A stretch of 64,000 nt of DNA from Pseudomonas botevensis (GCF_019145475.1 NZ_JAHTKI010000024.1:16596-80595), one strand, 5' to 3'; positions 17,720-26,790 are shown, numbered from the stretch's first letter. Numbers and translations are program-made. The notes: generated by a model not told the origin, from the sequence alone.

Positions 17720-17920
17720 TCAGTCTTTTTCTTCGATCCAGAGTGCCTGAACCGCTTCCAACACCTTCTCGCCAACCCGGCCAGAGGTGTTGTCGAAGTC
17801 AGGCAGCTCCATGATCCAACGCTGCAGGTCGACGAAATTGACAGAAAGCGGATCTACATCCGGCTTGGCATCCGCCAATTCTTCTGCAATGCGTTGAACA
17901 TCATTCCAACCGTAGCTCAT
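17720..17920 (-). CDS. iscX: Fe–S cluster assembly protein IscX
   Basis: A 66-residue acidic protein (WNDVQRIAEELADAKPDVDP, then VDLQRWIMELPDFDN), the last gene of the isc operon. IscX binds IscS and iron and modulates the rate of cluster synthesis. Size, the acidic C-terminus and its place directly after fdx identify it. Confidence 0.95.
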   Translation of the reverse strand: MSYGWNDVQRIAEELADAKPDVDPLSVNFVDLQRWIMELPDFDNTSGRVGEKVLEAVQALWIEEKD

Positions 17921-17934
17921 GACAGTCGTACCAG

Positions 17935-18276
17935 TCAGTGCGGCGCTTCGGCCGCATGGTTAAGCGAATATTTCGGAATCTCGACGGTGAGGTCTTCCTC
18001 ACCCACGATAGCCTGGCAGGCCAGACGCGATTGGGCTTCCAGACCCCAGGCACGATCGAGGAAGTCTTCTTCCAGCTCGTCAGCCTCTTCCAGCGAGTCA
18101 AAACCCTCGCGGATAATGCAGTGGCAAGTGGTGCAGGCACAAACGCCGCCGCAGGCGCTTTCCATCTCGATGTGGTGTTCGTGGGCCAACTCGAGAATCG
18201 AAGTGCCGGGCTCAGCCTCGACCACCATGCCTTCCGGGCAGAACTTCTCGTGTGGCAGAAAAATGACCTGCGGCAT
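17935..18276 (-). CDS. fdx: ISC-type [2Fe-2S] ferredoxin
   Basis: A 113-residue adrenodoxin-type ferredoxin that supplies electrons for cluster assembly. Cluster cysteines are in ACGGVCACTTCHCI near residues 40–52 (C-x5-C-x2-C spacing), with the fourth in RLACQAI near residue 88. Its start overlaps the hscA stop, showing tight translational coupling. Confidence 0.97.
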   Translation of the reverse strand: MPQVIFLPHEKFCPEGMVVEAEPGTSILELAHEHHIEMESACGGVCACTTCHCIIREGFDSLEEADELEEDFLDRAWGLEAQSRLACQAIVGEEDLTVEIPKYSLNHAAEAPH

Positions 18277-20141
18277 CAGATATCCTCGATTTCATTCAGA
18301 TTGCGCCCCGACAGAGCGGCTTTCACCGTCAAATCCATGCGGCGGGCAGCAAAAGCATCGGTCACTTGCGACAGACGTTTGGTCTGCTGCTCGATGGCAT
18401 AACCATCAGTACCTTTCATCAGTTCGGTGAGCTCCTGCACTTGCAGCTCGATGACCATGCGCTCGTCGGCATCGAGCAGACGCTCGCCATCAGCTTCCAG
18501 AGCGGCCTGCACCGCTTCGATCAGACGCTGGGCGTCGACCTGCTGCTCGCGCAGGACGCGGGCGACCTTGTCATCATTGGCGTGCTGGAACGAATCCTTG
18601 AGCATTTTGGCGATTTCGCCGTCGGTCAGGCCGTAGGACGGCTTGACCTGAATGCTCGCCTCGACGCCCGAACCCAGTTCACGGGCGGAAACGCTGAGCA
18701 GGCCGTCGGCGTCGACCTGGAAGGTCACGCGAATCTTCGCCGCACCGGCGACCATCGCCGGAATGCCGCGCAGTTCGAAGCGCGCCAGGGAGCGGCAGTC
18801 GCTGATCAGCTCGCGCTCGCCCTGCAACACATGGATCGCCATGGCCGACTGGCCATCTTTATAAGTGGTGAAGTCCTGAGCGCGAGCGACCGGGATGGTG
18901 GTGTTACGCGGAATCACCTTCTCCATCAGGCCACCCATGGTTTCCAGCCCCAGGGACAGCGGAATCACGTCGAGCAGCAGCAATTCACCGCCATCGCGCT
19001 TGTTGCCGGCCAGGGTATCGGCCTGGATCGCAGCGCCGATGGCGACCACCTGATCCGGGTCGATCTCGGTCAACGGCTGACGGCCAAAGGCTTCGGCGAC
19101 CGCTTCGCGAACACGCGGAACACGGGTCGAACCGCCCACCATGACCACGGCGTGTACGTCTTCCAGCTCGATACCGGAATCGCGAACGGCGCGGCGGCAG
19201 GCTTTCAGGCTGCGCGCGACCATTGGCTCGATCAGCGCATTGAAGGCCTCCCGGGTCAACTGCGCTTTCCAGTCGCCGTAGACGACTTCAACAGCAGCGG
19301 AATCGGTCAGCGCTTCCTTGGCCGCGCAGGCGGTCTGCAGCAGATTGCGTTGCGCACCCGGATCGAGATCGGCGGACAAACCGGCGCTCTCGATGATCCA
19401 GCCGGCAATGGCGTGATCGAAGTCATCGCCGCCCAGGGCGCTGTCGCCACCGGTCGCCAGAACCTCAAAGACACCGCCGGTCAGACGCAGAATCGAAATA
19501 TCGAAAGTGCCGCCGCCCAGATCGTAAATCGCCACCAGACCTTCGGCATGCTGATCCAGACCATACGCCATCGCCGCAGCGGTCGGTTCGTTGAGCAGAC
19601 GCAATACGTTCAGACCGGCGAGCTTTGCCGCATCTTTGGTGGCCTGGCGCTGGGCATCGTCGAAGTACGCAGGCACGGTGATCACCGCGCCGACCAGCTC
19701 ACCACCCAATGTCGCTTCAGCGCGCTGGCGCAGCACTTTCAGGATGTCGGCGGAGACTTCAACCGGGCTTTTCGGGCCTTGAACGGTTTCGATGAACGGC
19801 ATGTGCGATTCACCGCCGACAAAGCGGTATGGCAGTTGCTCGCCCAATTGCTTGACGTCGGACAGACCACGCCCCATCAGGCGCTTGACCGACAGCACGG
19901 TATTCAGGGGATCGGCGGAAGCCGCCAGTTTGGCCGACTCGCCAACCTCGACGCGGTCGGCGTGATAACGCACGGCGGACGGCAGGATGACCTGCCCCTG
20001 GGCATCGGCCAGCGGCTCGGAAAGACCACTGCGCAACGCAGCGACCAGCGAATTGGTAGTGCCCAAGTCGATCCCCACAGCCAGGCGACGCTGGTGCGGT
20101 TGAGGACTTTGGCCGGGTTCGGCGATCTGCAGTAGGGCCAT
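18276..20141 (-). CDS. hscA: Fe–S biogenesis chaperone HscA (Hsp70 type)
   Basis: A 621-residue specialised Hsp70 that, with HscB, releases the cluster from IscU. ATPase-domain motifs are GIDLGTTNSLVA near residue 22, AYFDDAQRQATKDAA near 155, NEPTAAAMAYGL near 185 and IYDLGGGTFDISIL near 210. The substrate-binding domain begins near 390 and includes DVIPLSLGLETMGG. The DnaK-type acidic EEVD tail is absent, as expected for HscA. It lies between hscB and fdx. Confidence 0.98.
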   Translation of the reverse strand: MALLQIAEPGQSPQPHQRRLAVGIDLGTTNSLVAALRSGLSEPLADAQGQVILPSAVRYHADRVEVGESAKLAASADPLNTVLSVKRLMGRGLSDVKQLGEQLPYRFVGGESHMPFIETVQGPKSPVEVSADILKVLRQRAEATLGGELVGAVITVPAYFDDAQRQATKDAAKLAGLNVLRLLNEPTAAAMAYGLDQHAEGLVAIYDLGGGTFDISILRLTGGVFEVLATGGDSALGGDDFDHAIAGWIIESAGLSADLDPGAQRNLLQTACAAKEALTDSAAVEVVYGDWKAQLTREAFNALIEPMVARSLKACRRAVRDSGIELEDVHAVVMVGGSTRVPRVREAVAEAFGRQPLTEIDPDQVVAIGAAIQADTLAGNKRDGGELLLLDVIPLSLGLETMGGLMEKVIPRNTTIPVARAQDFTTYKDGQSAMAIHVLQGERELISDCRSLARFELRGIPAMVAGAAKIRVTFQVDADGLLSVSARELGSGVEASIQVKPSYGLTDGEIAKMLKDSFQHANDDKVARVLREQQVDAQRLIEAVQAALEADGERLLDADERMVIELQVQELTELMKGTDGYAIEQQTKRLSQVTDAFAARRMDLTVKAALSGRNLNEIEDI

Positions 20142-20192
20142 CGTGATCAGGACTTATCTGTATATCAGGCGTGCGACCGGAGCGGCACTGGG

Positions 20193-20714
20193 TTAATCGT
20201 CGAGGCGCTCTTCTAACTGGCGCACTTCGTAGGTGAGCTTGTCGAGGAACTGCATGCGCCGCATCAGGCGTTCGGCCTGTTCGCGTTGCGCTGCATCATC
20301 CCAACAGGCTGCGAAGCTTTCGTTCAGCTCGTCCTGGGCGGTTTTCAGACGACGCTTGAAGGTCGCGACACCGGCCAGATCGGCGCTGTCCTGCAAGTCT
20401 TCGAGTTCTTCGCGCAACGCCATCTGTTGCAGCAGGAACTCGGGATCATGCACCGTGACCTCCAGCGGCAGCTCACGCCCGCCCATGGCGAGCAGATAAC
20501 GCGCGCGCTGCGGGGGACTCTTGAGTGTCTGGTAGGCCTCGTTCAGTCGCGCGGACTGTTCGAGCGCCAACCGCTGCTCACGCTCGGAAGCGTCGGCAAA
20601 ACGGTCGGGATGAACACCGCGCGCCAACTCACGGTAGCGTGCGCCCAACTGCTCGAGATCCAGGCGGAAGCTCGGTTGCAGCTCGAACAAAGCGAAATGA
20701 CAAGGAATACCCAC
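20193..20714 (-). CDS. hscB: Fe–S biogenesis co-chaperone HscB
   Basis: A 173-residue J-domain protein that brings IscU to HscA and stimulates its ATPase. The J domain occupies the first ~75 residues (CHFALFELQPSF at the start) with the essential HPD in GVHPDRFADA. A three-helix C-terminal domain binds IscU. The start is taken as the GTG at 20714 (VGIPCHFALFEL). This gives the family's usual length; the ATG 13 codons earlier lies against the iscA stop and adds atypical residues. Confidence 0.95.
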   Translation of the reverse strand: MGIPCHFALFELQPSFRLDLEQLGARYRELARGVHPDRFADASEREQRLALEQSARLNEAYQTLKSPPQRARYLLAMGGRELPLEVTVHDPEFLLQQMALREELEDLQDSADLAGVATFKRRLKTAQDELNESFAACWDDAAQREQAERLMRRMQFLDKLTYEVRQLEERLDD

Positions 20715-20722
20715 GAGCAGCC

Positions 20723-21046
20723 TCAGATGTTGAAGCTTTCGCCGCAGCCACACTCACCGCGCACGTTGGGGTTGTTGAACTTGAAGCCTTCGTTCAACCC
20801 TTCCTTGACGAAATCGAGCTCGGTGCCGTCCAGGTAGGCCAGGCTTTTCGGATCGATGATCACTTTTTCGCCGTGACTCTCGAACACCTGATCCTCGGTA
20901 TCCACCTGATCGACAAACTCCAGCACGTAGGCAAGGCCGGAACAGCCTGTGGTGCGAACGCCCAGACGGATCCCTTCACCCTTGCCGCGCCCGTCGAGGG
21001 AGCGGCGAATGTGTCGAGCAGCCGCTTCTGTCATGCTGATAGCCAT
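20723..21046 (-). CDS. iscA: A-type Fe–S carrier IscA
   Basis: A 107-residue A-type carrier with the three conserved cysteines in RTTGCSGLAY and GECGCGESF. Carries iron or [2Fe-2S]/[4Fe-4S] clusters to apoproteins. Start at MAISMTEAAARHI (21046) gives the standard length; an upstream ATG would add eight residues. Confidence 0.97.
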   Translation of the reverse strand: MAISMTEAAARHIRRSLDGRGKGEGIRLGVRTTGCSGLAYVLEFVDQVDTEDQVFESHGEKVIIDPKSLAYLDGTELDFVKEGLNEGFKFNNPNVRGECGCGESFNI

Positions 21047-21080
21047 CGTTGACTCCTTACTCGTCGCCAAATCTTGAAAG

Positions 21081-21467
21081 TCAGATCAAGCCTTTCTTCT
21101 GCTTGTAATCGCGAACGGCCGCCTTGATAGCGTCTTCGGCGAGTACCGAGCAGTGGATTTTCACTGGCGGCAGCGCCAGCTCTTCGGCCAACTGGGTGTT
21201 CTTGATGGTTTCAGCTTCGTCCAGGGTCTTGCCCTTCATCCACTCGGTGGCGAGGGAGCTGGAAGCGATGGCCGAACCGCAGCCGTAAGTCTTGAACTTG
21301 GCGTCTTCGATCACGCCCTGCTCATTGACCTTGATTTGCAGACGCATCACGTCGCCGCATGCCGGCGCGCCGACCATGCCGGTGCCGACATCCGGGTCTT
21401 CGGCATTCATCTTGCCGACGTTACGCGGGTTTTCGTAGTGGTCGATGACCTTTTCGCTGTAAGCCAT
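21081..21467 (-). CDS. iscU: Fe–S scaffold protein IscU
   Basis: The 128-residue scaffold on which clusters are built. The three cysteines and the Asp are visible in GAPACGDVMRL, FKTYGCGSAIASSS and VKIHCSVLAEDA. The HscA recognition LPPVK motif is just before the last Cys. Start at MAYSEKVIDHYENPRNVG. Confidence 0.98.
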   Translation of the reverse strand: MAYSEKVIDHYENPRNVGKMNAEDPDVGTGMVGAPACGDVMRLQIKVNEQGVIEDAKFKTYGCGSAIASSSLATEWMKGKTLDEAETIKNTQLAEELALPPVKIHCSVLAEDAIKAAVRDYKQKKGLI

Positions 21468-21563
21468 GATTCTCAATCCTCACTCATCAGGGCCGCTCTT
21501 GAGACCCTGCAGCTGCGTCAAACACCGCGTCGCTACAGGATCTGTATTCGGCGGCTTCTATAT

Positions 21564-22778
21564 TTAGTGTGCCGCCCACTCGATCTTCGAGATATCGACG
21601 CCGTCTTTGTACATGTCCCACAGCGGCGACAGAGCGCGCAGCTTGGTAACGGCCTCGCAGACTTTCTGCGCGGCGTAGTCGATTTCTTCTTCGGTGGTGA
21701 AACGACCGAAGGTGAAACGGATCGAGCTGTGTGCCAGTTCGTCGTTGCGGCCCAGGGCGCGCAGCACGTACGAAGGCTCGAGGGACGCCGAGGTGCAGGC
21801 CGAACCGGACGAAACCGCCAGATCCTTGAGCGCCATGATCAGCGACTCGCCTTCAACGTAGTTGAAGCTCAGGTTCAGGTTGTGCGGAACGCGGGCGGTC
21901 AGGCTGCCGTTGACGTACAGCTCTTCCAGGTGCTCGACCTGCTCGTAGAAGCGATCGCTCAGGGCCTTGATGCGAACGTTCTCGGCCGCCATGTCTTCCT
22001 TGGCCACACGGAACGCTTCGCCCATGCCGACGATCTGGTGGGTCGCCAGGGTGCCGGAACGCATGCCGCGCTCGTGACCGCCGCCGTGCATGGTCGCTTC
22101 GATGCGCACACGCGGCTTGCGGCTGACGTACAGCGCGCCGATGCCTTTAGGACCATAGGTCTTGTGGGCGGAGAACGACATCATGTCGACTTTCAGCTTC
22201 TGCAGGTCGATGTCGACCTTGCCGGTGGACTGAGCGGCGTCGACGTGGAACAGGATGCCCTTGGAACGGGTCAGTTCGCCGATCGCTGCGATGTCGTTGA
22301 CGGTGCCGATTTCGTTGTTCACATGCATCACCGACACCAGGATGGTGTCTTCGCGCAGCGCGGCTTCGATCATGGCCGGCGTGATCAGACCGTCTTCGGT
22401 CGGCTCAAGGTAGGTCACTTCGAAACCTTCGCGCTCCAGTTGGCGCATGGTGTCGAGGACAGCCTTGTGCTCGATCTTGGAGGTGATCAGGTGCTTGCCC
22501 TTGGAGGCGTAGAAATGTGCCGCACCCTTGATTGCCAGGTTGTCGGACTCGGTGGCACCGGAGGTCCAGACGATTTCACGCGGATCGGCATTGACCAGGT
22601 CGGCCACCTGACGACGGGCGTTCTCGACGGACTCTTCGGCCTTCCAGCCGAACACGTGTGAGCGGGACGCCGGGTTACCGAAGTTTCCGTCGACCAGCAG
22701 GCATTCACTCATTTTCTGCGCAACGCGCGGATCGACCGGGGTGGTCGCAGAGTAATCAAGGTAAATCGGCAATTTCAT
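21564..22778 (-). CDS. iscS: Cysteine desulfurase IscS
   Basis: IscS (404 aa) takes sulfur from cysteine and passes it to IscU, thiolation enzymes and others. The PLP lysine is in SFSAHKTYGPKGIG near residue 206. The persulfide cysteine is in SSGSACTSASLEPSYVL near 328 on the mobile loop. N-terminal YLDYSATTPVDPRV is typical. The second gene of the isc operon, about 50 bp after iscR. Confidence 0.98.
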   Translation of the reverse strand: MKLPIYLDYSATTPVDPRVAQKMSECLLVDGNFGNPASRSHVFGWKAEESVENARRQVADLVNADPREIVWTSGATESDNLAIKGAAHFYASKGKHLITSKIEHKAVLDTMRQLEREGFEVTYLEPTEDGLITPAMIEAALREDTILVSVMHVNNEIGTVNDIAAIGELTRSKGILFHVDAAQSTGKVDIDLQKLKVDMMSFSAHKTYGPKGIGALYVSRKPRVRIEATMHGGGHERGMRSGTLATHQIVGMGEAFRVAKEDMAAENVRIKALSDRFYEQVEHLEELYVNGSLTARVPHNLNLSFNYVEGESLIMALKDLAVSSGSACTSASLEPSYVLRALGRNDELAHSSIRFTFGRFTTEEEIDYAAQKVCEAVTKLRALSPLWDMYKDGVDISKIEWAAH

Positions 22779-22828
22779 GGACTATCTCCTAAATCAGGCT
22801 GGCTGGCGTGCCGCTAGCTCTCTGGCTG

Positions 22829-23320
22829 TCATTCGACGGCGGACGCTTCAATCTTGTCCAGGCGCGGCGCCTTGCCATTGCAACGACGCTGATCCTGACG
22901 CTGGGCCACTTCCTGCACCTCACGGCGAGTTACGAGGTCGGCCAAGCTGATACCGCTGAGAAATTCGTGAATCTGCAGGCTCAGGTCGCACCACAGGTGA
23001 TGGGTCAGGCAGGTGTCGCCGGAGTGGCAATCGCCCTGGCCCTGGCATTTGGTTGCATCGACCGATTCGTTCACCGCATCGATCACCTGAGCGACCTGGA
23101 TGCCCTGCATGTCGCGGGACAACTGGTAGCCACCGCCCGGACCGCGAACGCTGGAAACCAGGTTGCTGCGGCGCAGCTTGGCGAAAAGCTGTTCGAGATA
23201 GGACAGGGAGATGCCTTGGCGCTCGGAGATATCGGCCAGGGACACCGGCCCGTGCTGCGCGTGCAACGCCAGGTCAAGCATGGCGGTCACGGCGTATCGG
23301 CCTTTTGTAGTCAGTCGCAT
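22829..23320 (-). CDS. iscR: Fe–S-sensing Rrf2 regulator IscR
   Basis: A 163-residue Rrf2-family regulator. The winged HTH is at the N-terminus (MRLTTKGRYAVTAMLDLA, then SYLEQLFAKLRRSNLV). The [2Fe-2S] ligands are the three cysteines of CQGQGDCHSGDTC near residues 92–104. Holo-IscR represses its own operon. Start at MRLTTKGRYAV; an ATG two codons earlier is possible. A promoter and a candidate IscR box lie directly upstream. Confidence 0.97.
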   Translation of the reverse strand: MRLTTKGRYAVTAMLDLALHAQHGPVSLADISERQGISLSYLEQLFAKLRRSNLVSSVRGPGGGYQLSRDMQGIQVAQVIDAVNESVDATKCQGQGDCHSGDTCLTHHLWCDLSLQIHEFLSGISLADLVTRREVQEVAQRQDQRRCNGKAPRLDKIEASAVE

Positions 23321-23352
23321 GGACAATTACCACGGAGTTCGGAATGGGTGCG

Positions 23353-23381
23353 AGTATGCAATTCCCGAGTATTTAAGTCAA
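23353..23381 (-). promoter_or_regulatory. isc operon promoter (-35/-10)
   Basis: Leftward TTGACT (complement of 23376–23381), a 17-bp spacer and CATACT (complement of 23353–23358), about 30 bp upstream of the iscR start. Spacing is ideal and the -35 matches 5/6. Confidence 0.7.
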
Positions 23382-23388
23382 CTTTAAG

Positions 23389-23408
23389 ACCTAGTACTTT
23401 AGTCAGGT
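23389..23408. promoter_or_regulatory. Candidate IscR (type 1-like) box
   Basis: The imperfect dyad ACCTGACTAAAGTACTAGGT (read leftward) with matching ACCT/AGGT ends and an AT-rich centre lies just upstream of the isc -35. It resembles type 1 IscR sites (…CYGACT…AGTC…). Autoregulation by IscR is established for the family; this exact site is inferred. Confidence 0.5.
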
Positions 23409-23501
23409 TTACCCGCAAAAGAGCGCGCGAATGATAGCAGGGTCTGCAACTTAATGGCATACCGGTCAGCACGCAGCCCTGCCAGGCACTTTCTACAGGT
23501 A

Positions 23502-24278
23502 TCAGTGGACCTTGGGCTCTTCCTTGCCCTTGACGCAGGCGAAGTCCTCTTCACGCAGCTCAGGCAGATCTTTCGCACAATAATTGCTGCCCAGATCCTT
23601 CAGCGCACCGCACATCCCTTCCAGACGCCCGTCCACCGCTTGCAGATGATCGAGCAACTGACCAATGGCGCGCGCCACCGGGTCAGGCATGTCTTCGCTG
23701 ACGCCGTAGGCATCGAAACCGATCTTTTCCGCCATGGCCTTGCGCTTGGCGTCCTGCCCTTCGTCGGATTTGACGATGATCCGCCCCGGAATGCCCACCA
23801 CCGTGGCACCGGGCGGCACTTCTTTGGTCACTACGGCATTGGAGCCGACCTTGGCACCGGCACCGACAGTGAACGGCCCGAGCACTTTGGCGCCGGCGCC
23901 GACCACAACACCATCCCCCAGGGTCGGGTGACGCTTACCCTTGTTCCAGCTCGTCCCCCCCAGGGTCACGCCCTGATAGATCGTGACGTCATCGCCGATT
24001 TCAGCGGTTTCACCAATGACGATGCCCATGCCGTGGTCGATGAAGAACCGCCGCCCGACTTTCGCACCGGGGTGAATCTCGATCCCGGTCAGCCAGCGAC
24101 CGAAGTTCGACACCAGCCGCGCCAGCCATTTCAGGTCGGCGCGCCACAACATTGCCGACAATCGATGGAGCCAGATCGCATGCATGCCGGGATAGCAAGT
24201 CAGAACTTCAAAAGCGTTACGCGCCGCCGGGTCTCGGTGGAATACGCTTTGGATATCTTCACGCAAACGCTCGAACAT
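23502..24278 (-). CDS. cysE: Serine O-acetyltransferase
   Basis: CysE (258 aa) makes O-acetylserine for cysteine synthesis, thus feeding sulfur to IscS. N-terminal helices (MFERLREDIQSVFHRDPAARN) precede a left-handed beta-helix of hexapeptide repeats (about 65–165: GIEIHPGAKVGRRFFIDHG, IGETAEIGDDVTIYQGVTLGG). The C-terminal tail is long compared with the E. coli enzyme in its spacing and extends past residue 200. Of two adjacent ATGs the second is six bases after AAGGA. It lies between trmJ and iscR on the same strand. Confidence 0.95.
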   Translation of the reverse strand: MFERLREDIQSVFHRDPAARNAFEVLTCYPGMHAIWLHRLSAMLWRADLKWLARLVSNFGRWLTGIEIHPGAKVGRRFFIDHGMGIVIGETAEIGDDVTIYQGVTLGGTSWNKGKRHPTLGDGVVVGAGAKVLGPFTVGAGAKVGSNAVVTKEVPPGATVVGIPGRIIVKSDEGQDAKRKAMAEKIGFDAYGVSEDMPDPVARAIGQLLDHLQAVDGRLEGMCGALKDLGSNYCAKDLPELREEDFACVKGKEEPKVH

Positions 24279-24280
24279 CA

Positions 24281-25051
24281 TTAGTCCTTCCGGTTAAGAA
24301 GCTCACCACGGGCCGCTTTTTGGGTTTCCGTGAGGATGCCACGCAAAATATTCATTTCCGCCCGGCTGACCGAGCTGCGTCCGTACAACCGGCGCAGGCG
24401 CGCCATCAAGTGCCGTGGCTTTTCCGGGTCGAGGAATTCGATGGCCACCAGAGTCTGCTCCAGGTGCTCATAGAATCGCTCCAGCTCATCCATGGTCGCC
24501 AGCTCGGTACTTTTCACCGAGGCCACTTCTTCCTTTTCGAACTTGGTCGGCTGACCCTGTGCGGCCAGCCAGGCCATGCGCACTTCGTAGCTCAACACCT
24601 GCACCGCCGCCCCCAGGTTCAGCGAACTGAATTCAGGGTCGGAAGGGATGTGTACGTGAAAGTGACATCGTTGCAACTCGTCGTTGGTCAGGCCCGAATC
24701 CTCGCGCCCGAACACCAGGGCGATTTCCGCGCCCTGCCCGGCCTCCTCGACCACTTTGCTGCCGCACTCGCGGGGATCCAGCAGCGGCCAGGGAATGCGT
24801 CGGTCACGGGCACTGGTGCCGAGCACCAGATTGCAGCCGACCAAAGCCTCTTCCAAGGTGGCGACGACTTGCGCTTTTTCAAGGATATCGTTGGCGCCGG
24901 AGGCGCGCGCATCCGCTTCATGGTGCGGAAACACCCGTGGATCGACCAGCACCAGCCGCGACAACCCCATGTTTTTCATGGCGCGCGCAGTCCCGCCGAT
25001 GTTCCCCGGGTGACTGGTATTGACCAGGACGACACGAATGTTTTGCAGCAC
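24281..25051 (-). CDS. trmJ: tRNA (cytidine/uridine-2'-O-)-methyltransferase TrmJ
   Basis: A 256-residue SpoU/SPOUT-class enzyme that methylates the ribose at position 32 of certain tRNAs. SPOUT motifs are LVNTSHPGNIGGTARAMKN at the N-terminus, LVFGREDSGLTNDEL near residue 115 and SLNLGAAVQVLSYE near 145. The C-terminal ~80 residues form the TrmJ-specific extension that completes the catalytic dimer. It is followed closely by cysE. Confidence 0.95.
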   Translation of the reverse strand: MLQNIRVVLVNTSHPGNIGGTARAMKNMGLSRLVLVDPRVFPHHEADARASGANDILEKAQVVATLEEALVGCNLVLGTSARDRRIPWPLLDPRECGSKVVEEAGQGAEIALVFGREDSGLTNDELQRCHFHVHIPSDPEFSSLNLGAAVQVLSYEVRMAWLAAQGQPTKFEKEEVASVKSTELATMDELERFYEHLEQTLVAIEFLDPEKPRHLMARLRRLYGRSSVSRAEMNILRGILTETQKAARGELLNRKD

Positions 25052-25196
25052 GGCACGGGCTCTCGAACACGGAAATGGGGCGCAAATCTTACAGAACAGC
25101 CTACCGTTAAGCTATGAAAGCGAACAGCGTCCTTCACCTGAAGAAAAGTTCTGATAGAATGCGCGGCTTTCTTTAACAACCTTAGGTGACACATCC

Positions 25197-26015
25197 ATGC
25201 AGCCCATGCTGAATATCGCGCTGCGCGCCGCCCGCAGCGCCAGTGAACTGATCTTCCGCTCCATCGAGCGCCTGGATACCATCAAGGTCGACGAAAAAGA
25301 CGCCAAGGATTACGTATCCGAGGTGGATCGCGCCGCCGAACAGAAAATCATCGACGCCCTGCGCAAGGCTTACCCGAATCACTCGATCATGGGTGAAGAG
25401 ACCGGCATGCACGCTGGCTCCGGCATCGAAGGCGAAGAATACCTGTGGATCATCGATCCGCTGGACGGCACCACCAACTTCCTGCGCGGCATTCCTCACT
25501 TCGCTGTCAGCATCGCCTGCAAATACCGTGGCCGCCTGGAGCACGCCGTTGTTCTGGACCCGGTTCGCCAGGAAGAATTCACCGCCAGCCGTGGTCGCGG
25601 CGCTCAACTGAACGGTCGCCGCCTGCGCGTCAGCGGTCGCACCAGCCTCGACGGCGCCCTGCTCGGCACCGGTTTCCCGTTCCGCGACGACCAGATGGAC
25701 AACCTCGACAACTACCTGGGCATGTTCCGCGCCCTGGTCGGCCAGACCGCCGGCATCCGTCGCGCCGGCTCGGCAAGCCTGGACCTGGCTTATGTAGCCG
25801 CCGGTCGCTTCGACGCTTTCTGGGAGTCGGGCCTGTCCGAGTGGGACATGGCTGCCGGCGCCCTGCTGATTCAGGAAGCAGGTGGTCTGGTCAGCGACTT
25901 CACCGGTGGTCACGACTTCCTTGAAAAAGGCCACGTCGTTGCCGGCAACACCAAATGCTTCAAGGCAGTGCTGACCGCAATCCAGCCGCACCTACCGGCC
26001 TCGCTGAAGCGTTAA
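25197..26015 (+). CDS. suhB: Inositol-1-monophosphatase family protein SuhB
   Basis: A 272-residue Mg-dependent phosphatase fold with the metal-site motifs GEETG (near residue 67), WIIDPLDGTTNFLRG near 85, and GSASLDLAYVAAGRFDAFWE near 190. In E. coli SuhB also acts as a component of the rRNA antitermination complex; in P. aeruginosa it affects virulence regulation. Divergent from trmJ. A TAGAAT -10-like element lies at 25155–25160. Confidence 0.95.
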   Translation: MQPMLNIALRAARSASELIFRSIERLDTIKVDEKDAKDYVSEVDRAAEQKIIDALRKAYPNHSIMGEETGMHAGSGIEGEEYLWIIDPLDGTTNFLRGIPHFAVSIACKYRGRLEHAVVLDPVRQEEFTASRGRGAQLNGRRLRVSGRTSLDGALLGTGFPFRDDQMDNLDNYLGMFRALVGQTAGIRRAGSASLDLAYVAAGRFDAFWESGLSEWDMAAGALLIQEAGGLVSDFTGGHDFLEKGHVVAGNTKCFKAVLTAIQPHLPASLKR

Positions 26016-26030
26016 GCGTCCCGCGAGTCC

Positions 26031-26057
26031 AAAAAACACCCTTCGGGGTGTTTTTTT
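26031..26057 (+). terminator. Terminator after suhB
   Basis: AAACACCC – TTC – GGGGTGTTTTTTT, compact stem with strong T run. The A run on the other side would also allow leftward use. Confidence 0.92.
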
Positions 26058-26103
26058 ATGCCTGAAGAAAAGCCCTCGTTTGGCAAAACAGAAATCGCAG
26101 GCA

Positions 26104-26133
26104 TAAAAAAAGCACTCCGAAGAGTGCTTTTCT
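26104..26133 (-). terminator. Terminator after the glycine-zipper gene
   Basis: Read leftward: AAAGCACTC – TTCG – GAGTGCTTTTTTT. Confidence 0.88.
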
Positions 26134-26149
26134 TCCAGCAATCAGCCGA

Positions 26150-26698
26150 TTACTGACCCGGCTCATTCTGCGACAGGATCAGCTTGCCTTCCTTGTCGAC
26201 CGGAATCTGGTTGCCCGGATCACGATCCATCCGCACCTTGCCTTCCTTGCCATCCAGCGAATAACGCACGTCGTAACCGACTACCTTGTCGCTGATGTCA
26301 TTCACCGTGTTACAACGAGTCTGCGTGGTGGTGTAGGTATCGCGATTCTGCATGCCTTCCTGCACCTTGTTACCGGCATAACCGCCACCGACCGCACCGG
26401 CCACCGTGGCAATCTTCTTGCCGGTGCCGCCGCCGATCTGGTTACCCAGCAAGCCACCCGCCACGGCACCAATGGCCGTACCGAGAATCTGGTGTTGATC
26501 CTTGACCGGCGCCTGCCGGGTCACGGTGACATCCTTGCACACTTCACGTGGAGTCTTGATCTGTGTCTTGACCGGCTCGACGGCCAAAACCTGCGCATAC
26601 TCAGGGCCGCTTTTAACCAGGCTGTAGGTGGCAACAGCACCCCCGGCAGTCACACCGACAGCACCCAATACCGCACCAACCAGTAACGACTTGTTCAC
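26150..26698 (-). CDS. Glycine-zipper 2TM-domain envelope protein
   Basis: A 182-residue protein with an N-terminal hydrophobic segment (SLLVGAVLGAVGVTAGGAVA). A central Gly-rich hairpin (GTAIGAVAGGLLGNQIGGG, then IATVAGAVGGGYAGNKV, about residues 92–130) matches the glycine-zipper 2TM domain of the Rickettsia 17-kDa antigen family. The rest is a soluble periplasmic part with several Thr/Asp-rich strands. No lipobox is seen. Proteins of this group are envelope-associated and often stress-induced; a specific function is not known. Monocistronic by its flanking terminators. Confidence 0.85.
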   Translation of the reverse strand: MNKSLLVGAVLGAVGVTAGGAVATYSLVKSGPEYAQVLAVEPVKTQIKTPREVCKDVTVTRQAPVKDQHQILGTAIGAVAGGLLGNQIGGGTGKKIATVAGAVGGGYAGNKVQEGMQNRDTYTTTQTRCNTVNDISDKVVGYDVRYSLDGKEGKVRMDRDPGNQIPVDKEGKLILSQNEPGQ

Positions 26699-26755
26699 AT
26701 GAACCTCCTGACCATCACATGCGGGACGCGCCCGCGCTTCTCCCAGCCTTGGAGC

Positions 26756-26790
26756 AAAAAAAAGGGCGCGAGTTCAACTCGCGCCCTTTT
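26756..26790 (-). terminator. Terminator after secF
   Basis: Read leftward: AAAGGGCGCGAGTT – GAACTCGCGCCC followed by eight T. Nearly perfect 12-bp stem. Confidence 0.93.
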
